64,000 nt of DNA from Balanoglossus misakiensis (lineage: Eukaryota > Hemichordata). Position numbers and translations under genes: made by a program. Below, piece by piece: positions 12,401-23,793 of the stretch (position 1 is the first letter of the stretch; each line of letters begins with the position of its first letter). Where the stretch lies: the NCBI GenBank assembly GCA_040954595.2, contig CM082577.2:1736001-1800000 (forward strand), in the 5' to 3' direction. The notes beneath the pieces were generated by a model that was given only the letters and a program-made list of their open reading frames with translations, ran no database searches and was not told where the DNA came from.

Positions 12401-15400
12401 ACTCTCTGTAACATTTCCCCCCCCCCCCCCCAAAATAATCAAAAATAAATATGTTCATGTTCACATATATAATACTGTGTTTTGCGACTTACCTTAAAAA
12501 AGACATCTCTATATTTGGGTTCTTTGGCGAATATCAACAGCTTGACATAATTATGTGCAATTCTGTTGAAAAGTTTGGATTGGGATAGTTTGCTAGGATG
12601 GTACTTGTTCAGGAATAACCACCAGAAAGTGTCCTGTCAGAGGATAAAAGAACACGTTGTTAAGTTTTTCCATCTGCAATTTGCTGCTTGACAGTGTCAC
12701 ATGAAACGTTAGCTATACTTCTTTTTTATCAAAATACACAAAACACTTTGAGAAGAAATCCTTTATGGGTATCACTATTAATAATATTCACCACCATGGT
12801 TTGGTCCAAGCCCACCATTTTATATTTTCTAAAATTTCATCTCAACAGACGAAATTTGGGATTTACTGATTAACAGTTAGCAATTTAATAGTGTTCAATT
12901 AAAGAGTAAATGCCCTTTAATTTGGAGAAAACAATAGAAACTCATTATCATAACAAATCATTATATTGTTAAGCAAATTGGTCGATACTGTATCAGAAAT
13001 ACTGGGGAGAACACTGATCTAATGAACTTGAAGCTAAAGTAAATTAAATTTAGAGGTGAACATTTCAAAATCAACAGAAGACAAAACATTTGTTGAAAAA
13101 ATGTGAGGGATTGTCAGGTCCTTGCATGCCACGGAATAGCTCCCTCTAGTGGCGAAACAGCAAAAAAAAAACCAACTCACCACCAGGACAGCTTCTGACA
13201 TTTTGGAGTACAGGAGTCGTTTGAATTCATCCTTGTAGTACGGTTTTCTGCCAAGATCCTTCTGTGCCACTGCCACCCTCTGAAGGATTGTAAAAGCTTC
13301 GACGTCTGGTAATGGTGTCAACTCATTTGGTTCAAAGCCAGGGTATTGGTGTAGCTGAAAATGACAAAAGTTTAGACTTCAGGTGGACGCCATTACGGTC
13401 TTGCAAGTATGGTAAGACGTTTACATCACAAACTCTTTCAAAAAGATGGTGTTTCCTTGTTATTCCTTTTGATGTTGACCCTTTGTAGTGCCTTCAGCAA
13501 TATGTACAAACCATCCACTGACACTGACATTCACAGCCACTGCATACAAGACAGCCACAATGCAACAAATCACCATGTCTATAGACTGAAAGACAGGTTC
13601 TGTTCCTGCATTTTTCACTTAATTCTGCTTTATCTCACCAACATGGCACTGCTGCGTTATTCTTTGCAAAGTTTCAAGATTTACTGCAGTATTCAGTATT
13701 TTCCAAAGCCTTTCCAGGTTAATAACTGTGAAGTTTTGGTTACTCCACACAAAATCTTACTGTCAGTACTAAGGCAACTACATGGTCACATTTCTGAGAG
13801 GACTGGCCAACTGGCATAACCAGTTGATTACATCAAATTATTTTCTTTCTAGGTAGTTAGAGTGTGAAGGCAACTTACCTCCACTAGTTTTGGTTTGTTA
13901 CTACTTTTGTCCTGCAAAAGATTAACAGAAAAATAGATACAGCACAAAATGTTAGGACACCATGGTTCTGTCATTTGTACTGACACAACTACATGTATGG
14001 AAAGAACTATTTCTCTTGATTGCACACCAGGCCTGGCTGTGCAACTTACAAAATCTCTTGACATGACTGACAACTATGTAACTGGTAATGTTCAAATTTG
14101 TAGAGGGGGGGGGGGGAGACAAAGCAGGGACTTACCTTTTTTGCTGGGAACTTTGCAAGTTGTTTGACTTTTGTATTGACCTGAGGTAAAAGGGCTACAA
14201 GACAAATGTATCCACTTATTATCAAAATATTTATCAAAATAGTTAATTCCTCAGACATGAATTATAAATTATGATTGTACTGACAAGTTCATGTACATTT
14301 ACATACCATGTCTACTCACAACGGTAACTTACTTGCTTTTATTGAATAAAGTCCAGCAAACTGGTTCAACTCCTTGGTTTCTTTTTCTGTAATAGGTCAA
14401 CAATTAAAAAAGAAAATATGGAGACATTGTAATAACATTATACATGTATTCACAACACATAACTAAGAGCAGCTACCATTTTAGGACTGGGTTTCTAGGT
14501 AAAAATGAATACTTTCTTGTCCTTAAATGACATGAAGGTTCAAAATAATGACTTCCAAAACACTATTATAAATGAACTACTAAATAATGGCTGCCGCCTT
14601 GCAAATATCAATTAAAATGACAGAGACTACCAGAGACTACCAATGTCACCTCTTGACAACACTTGTTTACCTTTCTGATAACCCTTTTCTCTTTGTGGTG
14701 CCTGCAGGTCAATGGCCGCTCCGTATTCTTCATCAAAATTAGATGCTCTACTTTCAACAACAAGTGCTGTGTAACTTTGAAGCTCTTGATCCAAATGTGC
14801 TATTTTGTCATTGACTCGATCGATAGAGCCGATCAAAAATGCTTTGATGTTTGATGTCAAGGCTTATCAAAATCACTGTGATTTCACCCAGGCCTGTCCA
14901 CAAAGCTGTTCCCCGGTTTTATCAGTTTTCAGAAAATCAGAGAGTGGCAAAGCAGTTTTATATTTTTTTTTTTTCAAAAGTTATAAGCAGCTATCTTTTG
15001 ATATTAATTGTTATGTTTATTGTCTCTTTCTCTAGCAGTGGGCTAGTATTACTTTGCATCAACTAGCTCAGAAGGAAAGATGAAAAGAAAATGTTAATTT
15101 TCACATATATATACAATCTAATGAATAAGTTTTAAAGTTTGAATAATGTGAGTTATAAATATATAAGATTTCAGGAAATTTGTTTAATCTAGCAGAAAAT
15201 AAGAATTAATTTATTGGTGGCTAATGTATTTGTAGTTGTATACATCAATGTGTTATTTGTGTGGGTGAATGCATTTACATGTAGTACGATACACAGAACC
15301 TTGAACACAAAGTTACGAGAACTTGTTGCTGATAGTAGTTCCCTGATGATGATGATCCAATCACCAAACGGAAGACACCACAATGAGTTGACAAGGACAA

Positions 15401-16114
15401 TGGGTTATGAATGACATGCAGGTTGAACAAGAGAAAATGTTACTTGAAAATAACTACATGTACACATACAACTGAGGAAACTTGTCTTTAACAAGACAAA
15501 CAGTTAGTGTGTTATATATAAATAGTATGTCATTTATGAAATTCAATCTGATTAAAATCAGACGCATAGATATCTTTTGCCCTAAGTTCGTCCTATGCCC
15601 TTTACGTTCACTGATCTCTTAGAGGTAAGGCCAAACCCAATTATGAATACAGAAGAAAGGCAAGGAAGATGAGATTACTTATTTCAGCACATGTCAATTA
15701 TCTTGATGATAACATCACAGACACACATTGCAGTGCTAACCTTGAAAATGATATAAGCATGGAGAGGTTGTTTTGGACAGTTTCAGAGTGTCATCAAGAC
15801 AAGCGAGCATGATCACTAAGTGGAAAAAATTATTATGAAATTATAAACGCGTGTTGCAAACGCTTCATTTCAATTTCTCAAGTCAAGACTTGGCAGGGTG
15901 GCATGGCAACCGAAGACGCTCATTCATATTCTGTACATGCCCCCGTGTACCCGGCCTAAGTGGCTGTTAAATTGTGGATTTTTGAAAGGATACCCGGACT
16001 TTGGTTCTGTTTACGTAATAGGTCGGACTTGATATGGTTCAATTCTTCTCTGGTTTTCAGTAAGTCTTCCTCATATAAATTCATAGGCGAACTGACTCTG
16101 TTTATGTCCGCCAT
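3420..16114 (-). CDS. FAM227A: FAM227A, FWWh-domain protein (11 exons, 3' end missing)
   Basis: Minus-strand coding exons, in order: 15994-16114, 14671-14841, 14333-14386, 14136-14194, 13879-13911, 13181-13354, 12493-12633, 12103-12328, 11263-11990, 10048-10205, 3420-3572. All junctions keep frame, giving 672 residues plus two bases of the next codon. The family signature DTFWWLFLNKYHPSKLSQSK lies at residues 205-224. It is followed by an FPSSWRQF segment (about 267-274) and the family C-terminal block (FNVHRQSPLVAHFL, then NLPPLDAPTY across the last join). Exon 9 (243 codons) is a low-complexity Ser/Arg/Pro-rich insert. Start: first ATG in the leader, in a tccaagATGG-like CpG promoter context. 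Exon 5 is a 33-nt microexon. Two introns are U12-type. The biochemical role is unknown; the family is linked to ciliated and testis tissues. The identity as A rather than B rests on its position next to CBY1. Confidence 0.85.
3573..10047 (-). other. U12-type AT-AC intron of FAM227A
   Basis: On the minus strand the intron opens with ATATCCTTTG, a perfect U12 5' splice site, right after a CCACC exon end at 10048. It closes with TTTTCCTTGACC (a perfect U12 branch point) and then CGCGTCTTGCAC, an AC terminus 13 nt after the branch adenosine. No AG occurs in the more than 100 nt before the exon start at 3572, so a normal acceptor is not available. Joining CC with T gives Pro and restores the family motif NLPPLDAPTY. 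Apart from this the 6.5-kb intron shows no gene. It contains AT-rich stretches with homeodomain-like cores (around 5150-5420 and 6140-6600) and G/C homopolymers near 8588, 9140 and 9842. Confidence 0.85.
11201..11230. repeat. (AGAAC)n microsatellite
   Basis: About six AGAAC pentamers just past the donor of the long FAM227A exon, on its intron side. Confidence 0.85.
14842..15993 (-). other. U12-type GT-AG intron of FAM227A (intron 1)
   Basis: On the minus strand the intron begins GTATCCTTTC, matching the U12 consensus RTATCCTTT at all nine positions. It ends with a branch-point-like AGCCTTGACAT, then AG 15 nt after the branch adenosine, with no polypyrimidine tract. The first exon leaves one base (G) and the next supplies CA, giving Ala and the open frame AFLIGSIDRVND. 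Ordinary GT-AG alternatives nearby lack a pyrimidine tract. Confidence 0.75.
15898..15910. promoter_or_regulatory. X-box-like RFX site near FAM227A/CBY1
   Basis: GTGGCA-T-GGCAAC matches the RFX X-box (GTNRCC, short spacer, RGYAAC) with one mismatch in the left half. It lies in FAM227A intron 1, about 200 bp from that gene's ATG and a few hundred bp from the CBY1 leader. Cilia genes in animals are commonly controlled by RFX through such sites close to the start. Function here is inferred. Confidence 0.4.
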
Positions 16115-16473
16115 CTTGGTTAGTAGTCAATCACTGTATGTTCGATATTTCTTTACGCCACCGACCGAGGGAGTACCGGAAGTGACGTTTTAGCTGGCAG
16201 TTTGACGAGCGGGCGAGTGACGAATATTTTTGTTGTGTTTTGTTCTGTGCGTAAGCAAAAGCAATCCAGGCAAGTACAAGTATACACGCTTACTATTTTC
16301 TGACTCAGTTTGACGAAAAAACTCACTCAGGAGAACATATTCACGTACGTCCGCGTACAAACCTCTCCCAAAACTTTTGGAATTTTGTCGGTGGAAATCA
16401 TCACATATCACACCAAATCAAGTCATTTGAGGTCGCATTGACATCAACTACCATCACAATCATGTCAGTACGG
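16115..16473. promoter_or_regulatory. Shared head-to-head promoter and CBY1 leader exon
   Basis: The interval separates the FAM227A ATG (minus, 16114) from a plus-strand leader exon that ends at 16473, where CGG is followed by GTAAGTC. The leader is spliced to the CBY1 coding exon at 17440. At 16176-16187 CCGGAAGTGACG combines an ETS core with a half CRE, typical of bidirectional CpG promoters. No TATA box is evident. The leader carries an ATG at 16461 that is out of frame with the CBY1 start, so a short overlapping upstream reading frame is possible. The transcription start was not determined. Confidence 0.55.
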
Positions 16474-16680
16474 GTAAGTCATTACGCCCATGGCTAAAAC
16501 GTGTACGTAGCAGCGCCCAATTCAAGGACATACCTGTTGTATGTCCATGATGGTAGAGTAAGAGTATTTTAGGGGTGAATTGCCCGCATCACACTGGCTG
16601 TAATGTCTAGATCCAGTGCTAGTGGTATGCAGCTTGGTGGGCACACCATATGTGACACTCAGTGTACTGCCACTGGTGTT

Positions 16681-16775
16681 AATATTCCCCAGAACAAATT
16701 GGTGTCAAATGAATGTTCTCCATAGTTTTTACATGTTTCACATCCAAAGATGGCATTTTGTTCTGAGGATTATTA
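16681..16775. mobile_element. Short hairpin element (MITE-like), copy 1
   Basis: About 95 bp with inverted ends: aatattccccagaacaa on the left and ttgttctgaggattatt on the right. A second, diverged copy lies at 22071-22160 with the same internal order (attctccatag, tttacatgt). It has no coding capacity and sits in the 5' intron of CBY1. It looks like a small non-autonomous DNA element; the superfamily is unknown. Confidence 0.6.
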
Positions 16776-17445
16776 AGTGTAATAATCATGCCATTTTTTT
16801 TCACAAGTGTCTCTTCTTTTATCATAGATATCATAATAGATCTGAGTATCATGTCAAGCATGTCTTTCCTCCGAAGTGGATGCATGGTACTTTTAGTGTG
16901 AACAAACAAAAATTCTGTTATATCACAAAGAATTTTCTAATCTGTGTTCAGTGGTGTTCGAAATGTAACTCACTTCCCCAATGCAATGTGTCCATTGGGC
17001 ATCTGGCCAACAGCATACAGCACTTTACATGATCATGATGTCCCTACATGAAATGTGTCAGTTTCATTTGACCATACTGAGTGCAATCATACAATTCACA
17101 GTAATTGGTGGAGGTCAATTGATTTTCGTGTGTGTTTTGGTGGCATACTATCACACACCGAGTGCTTGTTTGTGGAGTGTTGAAAATCTAATTGTTTCTA
17201 TCTACACGACACCAAAAAGGCATTATGCTCAAGAACATCTTGCAATCTTGGGAAGACCTTTAAGGACCCAGAAAAAAATTCACTCAGCTGGAAAGTCCTT
17301 AAAGATTGCCTTGAACATAGTATGGCATGTGATCAAATTGTGAGACTGATTGAGATATAAAAAAAAGTTTGTTTGCAAGTTACGATTTTTTCAAATTTCA
17401 GTGTTACAGTGTACATGTAATATTATTTCTCACACACAGAAAAAA

Positions 17446-18228
17446 ATGCCACTCTTTGGTGACAAGTTCTCCCCCAAGAAGACTCCGATGAGGAAGTCGC
17501 TCTCTCTGAACAACTTGAACAGACTGGATCATGCTGTGAGGGAGACAGAGTATGGCATGGAATATGGTTCGGCGTCAGTCAAACTGGGAGGCCAAGAATT
17601 AGTCTTTGAAAATGGTTCCTGGGTTGTTGGTAAGGCATTCCTCAACAATCCTGGAAAGGGAGATGACAAATATTTTCATAAAGAAAATGATGTATGCTGA
17701 CTATTGCCAGCATTCTCTGGGAACACAAAAAAACTGTATTGTAGGCACAGAACAGCGATGGCAAAATGCTCAGAAATTTTCAGTTATATTATAGTCCTTT
17801 TCCTCACAAGAATAATGTGTAATTTTTGAAGTCTCTTCATTTACAGAGGGCAGCAGTGGCGGTGGTGTCAATCAGAGGGAGTTTAATAAGCTGAAAAAAC
17901 ATAATCATTCGTTGACTGAAGAAAATAATCTTCTGAAGTTGAAGATAGACATTCTTTTAGACATGGTACGTAAATTTAACACATCATTAAATTATATGCT
18001 TGCTTATCAAATGGCGAAGTCCCAAACTTTTTGTTCTGTTAGGATGCCACAAGTTTAAAGAATCCTCAATATGCACCATGATTTAGGTGTAGCGAGAAGT
18101 CTAACTTGAGCAACTTTTTTCTTCATTTTCACGATCAGCTTGCTGAAAGTTCAGCAGAATCTCACCTTCCCAACAAGCAACTGGAAGAACTGAGGGTTGG
18201 AAGTCGAGGAAAGGGAACCAGAAAGTAA
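17446..18228 (+). CDS. CBY1: Chibby homologue CBY1
   Basis: Three coding exons, 17446-17629, 17847-17965 and 18139-18228, give 130 residues (human about 126). The N-terminus MPLFGDKFSPKKTPMRKSLS is the family signature, and the FSPKKTPxRKSxSL block is where 14-3-3 binding is known in the human protein. It is followed by an EYG...LGGQELVFENGSWV strand region. A C-terminal leucine-rich coiled coil (about residues 75-125, with ENNLLKLKIDILLDML) mediates dimerisation in the family. CBY1 acts at the distal appendages of centrioles and in ciliogenesis, and in vertebrates also antagonises beta-catenin. A noncoding leader exon ends at 16473. The gene shares a promoter with FAM227A and converges with TOMM22. 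AATAAA occurs at 18810-18815, a plausible polyadenylation signal. Confidence 0.96.
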
Positions 18229-19391
18229 TTCCGAAACATCCAGATCAGGACTTTTCAAATTCATGTATATGGAATCTTGGACTTTTGACATATTGTTTAT
18301 GCAATACGAGAGGGGCCAGGAAGCTTTTAAACTCAACATTTGTAGTTTTATGATGATTTGAGTGCTGGTGGATTGATTCACAGCTTTTTAGATTTTACTT
18401 GGGAGAGGGGGTCAGTGATAGCTTTTAGGTTAATTTGCACAGTGGGTGGCCAGGGAGTGTCAGAGTAACTTTTTAAGGTTAAAAAGAGCCAAAATGTGTT
18501 GCATGAGGATATAATCTGCTTTGCTGTCCGTCCAATTGGAAGTCGTCTCTATATAATTTGGCAAATCATCAACCATAGAAACATTTCCTTGTATTTATTG
18601 ACATCACAAATCAATTAGATTCTCAATTTTTTGAACAAGCTGCGACTTTGTAAGATAATTTCAAAATATTTATTTTGTTTTCAGAATCAACTCAATTTGT
18701 CTTTCGCCAATTAAACTTGTTGGCATGTACATTGGTAATTGCTTCAGTAAGTTATACTTTTGGAATATGTGAATGATCAGTATCTAATTAGTTCTTTGAC
18801 ACGTAATTCAATAAATAAATGCGTTATTTTATTAAGGAAATTGTCCATGGCCATTTCTTTCCCTTTTAACCTCATTAAATGTTTGAAAAATGTGGATATA
18901 CCTCTTATTGAAGCTAAAAGATGAAATGGGATTGTATAAATACTAGAAGTATATGCATTTCCCATGCCTTGACAATAAAAGACACTTCATGTATTGTCAA
19001 AAACAAAATGTTTAATGAACTATTACAGCTCCCAATACAATTATTCAGAGAAAGGTGGAAAAAATATCACAACTCTACTTAAATCTTATTGAATGAATGT
19101 ATATGGAAAGTCTTGAGTGCATACTGGCTTTCTTGACAGGCGAGTGTTGAAAAGACTATTTTCATGCCTTGACGAGTTAAGACATCTTGAGTTGCGAGGA
19201 CATAGCATGAAGTTTTGGTTACCCTTTGGTATGTCCCACATCTTGTCAAATTGCATTTTAGGGACCATCTTGAAAGGTATTCTGCACACAACCATATTAT
19301 TGGGGTTCTATAACTATTGCATCTAGAAATAAAACCGTACACTGCTCACACCGTAAAACACAACATACAATGTATAAAGTCAGTGTCTTTG

Positions 19392-20216
19392 TTATCTTGG
19401 CTGTGGTGGCATTGGAACTTGAGATAAGCCTCCAGGCATACTACTTCCTCCACTGAATGCTGCATTGGGTCCCAAGAGAATCTGTAATGAACAACAGATA
19501 GAAAATGTTTCCATTATTCACTGTGAGCTATTTTGATTCACTAAAACATTGCTCAAAATATCCTCTCCAGAATCCTCTCCAAGTCTTTGGAAGTCAAAAT
19601 ACTGATCAGGCAGTGAACTGTGCACATGATCACCTGGAAGCCATCATGATCAGTTTGATATGAATAGGCACACCAACCTGTCTTTCTTTCTGTATTTGCG
19701 CTTGTTCCATCTGAGTCATTTCTACTTCCAGTACAACTGGTAAAACTAGAATCATGAAGGACGAAGTGAATATCCACAAAGCACTCCGACTGAATTGGTA
19801 TGATGACTGAATTCCTGAATATGTAAAACTTCCAAGTTTGCTGACACCATTTCGAAGACTTTCTGGAAAAATTTCACCGAGGGCCATTATTCTTTCACCC
19901 AAGGTTTCATCCTCAAAATCCTAGAGGGAGAAAAAAAATGATGTTAATGCCCTTCTCTCAAACTTCTATTCATACATGATGTAAAAAATGTTTTGTCTAA
20001 GAAGCACATCATTATCAGCCAGTATAGCAGTTGTGACAAGACAACGCACAGAGCACCGGAGATGAGATCGAGCGCCCCTCCCGGTAGTAAGGAAGTCGTG
20101 CTCGACATCGACAGACACAGCGCCGAGAATCAAGGACTCGTAGCATGCTAATAAAACCAACAATATATCACCTCATCTATTTCGGCTATCTGATCTTCCG
20201 GTCGTTCACTTTCCAT
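19392..20216 (-). CDS. TOMM22: Mitochondrial import receptor subunit TOM22
   Basis: Minus-strand exons 20172-20216, 19678-19920 and 19392-19481 give 125 residues (human 142). The N-terminal domain is acidic (ERPEDQIAEIDE, DFEDETLGERI), the cytosolic presequence-receptor part. A single membrane anchor follows at about residues 62-79 (RSALWIFTSSFMILVLPVVL) with the conserved proline at 76. The C-terminal intermembrane-space tail, starting EVEMTQMEQAQIQKERQ, is Gln/Gly/Pro-rich. TOM22 is the central receptor and organiser of the outer-membrane TOM complex. The donor of exon 2 is a weak GTTGGT, but phase 0 is kept on both sides. The gene runs tail-to-tail with CBY1, about 1.1 kb from stop to stop, and its start is about 1 kb from the RPS15A 3' end. 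Confidence 0.95.
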
Positions 20217-21113
20217 TGCTTACGGTAAAGAAAATGGCAAACTTGTTGTATCACACTATTCTGAGTTCATGAAAAGCCGACGACTCGTACTCGTCTCTAC
20301 ACGTGAAGCACGAGTTTATTATACCATATTCGGATGTCGACTTATTTCCAAATATCTGTGATAGAATTTCATTCTTGCAATATTCAGGGGTTTTGTCCCG
20401 TTTTTGCGTTTGACTTGTTACTTATTCGAAATATATAACGTTTTACGAACAATTTTTGTGGTTTAATTGGCTTTCATTGGTTATATATTGTTCACTGGAT
20501 TCGCATTAGTCGGAATGTAAATTTGAATCTGATGTCAGGACGTCAATGCTCGTGACTTCTTTCCTCCAGAAAGATTCCCACCATACAATGCGCGTAGCCA
20601 GTTTTATACATGTATTTGGATTTCGTAACAACTTTTAATGCTTCATCCTTTTAATTTCAATGAGATCACCCTCGTCCCTCCCCCCTTCCCATTTTGTAAT
20701 TGCTCAGACTTCACTTTGCGATGCATCTTTGTTGATGGGTAAGGAACATGTAAAATCAAACCTACCAATACCCACATTACAAGAACTTGAAAATTGTTGT
20801 TTATCAAAACAACTGACGATTTTATGTGGAATATGCTACTAAGTGCAATTTTATCCAAACTTTCTTTCAAGAGCACCTTTGAACTGTCAGCTAAGATAGT
20901 GGGTATGTGTATGTGCACCATCAAACCAAAGAAAAAAGCAAATGTAGAAATTGTAGCCTTCCTCCTCATCTTGACCCCGCCCCCTCCAATGAAAACAATT
21001 GACAGAGGGAAGAGACAGCACATCTCTACATCTGATTTCACTCAGATTCACCAATGCACTTGGTTTTCACAGAAAAGATTACACAGGACGCAAAAAGTAC
21101 CTCGACTGTTCTT
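20217..21113. other. Spacer between TOMM22 start and RPS15A 3' end
   Basis: This holds the TOMM22 promoter side (GC-richer up to about 20350, with repeated ACTCGTACTCGTC-type words) and then AT-rich spacer. Reading frames here are short and have no recognisable content. No RNA gene was seen. Confidence 0.4.
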
Positions 21114-21119
21114 TTTAAT
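21114..21119 (-). terminator. Probable polyadenylation signal of RPS15A
   Basis: On the minus strand ATTAAA lies about 50 nt past the RPS15A stop codon, at a distance expected for the very short 3' UTRs of ribosomal protein genes. Confidence 0.5.
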
Positions 21120-21170
21120 CGCTTTTTTTATACAACTTTGTTATAATAACATTAATCGCCACATCTTTTC

Positions 21171-22531
<1,361 letters not shown>

Positions 22532-22955
22532 TCATACTGGTGTCATTCATTTGTTATGAATGCAATGTACATGTACATGGTCTGGGCTCTCCAGATCGAG
22601 GTATATTTGCGAACGATCGTTCAGCAAAATTATGCGAGATGCCACGACAAAGTAAGGCAAACAGTGCATTAAGTTTAATTGGTCACCGCCTTGCCGGCAC
22701 GGCTGAGACAAGACGCAATACACTACAGTACTAGTCTGCCAGTCTGATCAGCGTAAGTCACTCATGGTTTTACACAGTCGTGTAAACATAACATCGGTTT
22801 TTATTACATTGAATAGCTTGTTTTTGATAATTTGATATTCCTCATATACAAAAATAACTAAGTTGGTCCTCTGTTTCAGTGAATTTCAAAAATTCCCACT
22901 CAATACGACGATGTTGCAAGATCTGTGTCAACCATCAACTGGTTTTTATCCTTAC

Positions 22956-22978
22956 CGAATCCAAGATGTCGGAAAAGG
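22956..22978 (-). promoter_or_regulatory. RPS15A 5'TOP leader exon
   Basis: The minus strand reads ATCCTTTTCCGACATC and ends TTGGATTCG before a GTAAGG donor. A cytosine followed by an oligopyrimidine run is the terminal oligopyrimidine start of ribosomal protein mRNAs, which places them under mTOR/LARP1 translational control. The first exon is about 23 nt and is spliced to 22494. The exact start base (22977 or 22978) is inferred. Confidence 0.7.
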
Positions 22979-23220
22979 ATGAGTACAGATTTGCAAAGGC
23001 TTCTGGGAAAGTGGCAGCCAATCACATCTCGGTCCTTACGAGATCAACGCTGCGCGCGAGAGTTACACAGTGCGAGTAATGTGATGAAAATAAACCAGAT
23101 CTTTGACTTGAAAAACCGTGGAACATATAAAAATAACAATACATATATATTTTGTTGAGACATACCGTACAGAATTTCATATATTTACAGACCAACCGGA
23201 AATGTATGGTCTTTCGCGTC

Positions 23221-23235
23221 GTTGCCACTAGCAAC
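23221..23235. promoter_or_regulatory. Perfect RFX X-box upstream of HEAT-repeat gene
   Basis: GTTGCC-ACT-AGCAAC matches the X-box consensus GTNRCC(N1-3)RGYAAC at every position. It lies between the divergent starts of RPS15A (about 22978) and the HEAT-repeat gene (ATG 23794). RFX sites of this form drive cilia genes from worms to vertebrates, so this is evidence for a ciliary role of the HEAT-repeat gene. Confidence 0.65.
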
Positions 23236-23793
23236 TTGACTTGTGGGGGCAGCCATTTTGGCTTAGAGAAGGAGATCGGACGAGCTGCTGAGCTGCAAGA
23301 CAAGGGGTTTCTGGTTTTCCCCAACAGATTTGCAAAATATTCTGACTATTACCATGAAGGTACACCTTTCAAGACGTATTTAACTCGTAAAAAGCAGCAA
23401 ACGGTTTCCTATGACCTGACCCGGTAGGCATCAACACTGAATGAAAGTAGTTTGTTTTGAAGAAGTCGAAGTACAGTTGTTCAATCAAGCTGGTAGCTCG
23501 ACGTGACAATGTCATTGTTTACATTGCTGTAGAGGGCTTTGTCGTGAAGCTTGTTATGTCAATTGATGTATCATTTGACGAGGGCATATGAAGACCATAG
23601 ACGCAACACATATTTATTTCACACTCCAGTCAGTACGTTACTGTGGCTACTGGTATTAAAGTTAATGTGTATACTTACTCTATCTGCTACCCTTCTTTTA
23701 AATCATATGGTAGAGTATGGCCCAGCTGTGTTAATGGACTGGAACCTATCGCGTATTGATACTGTCATTTGCGTGAAAATTTAAGTCGACAAG

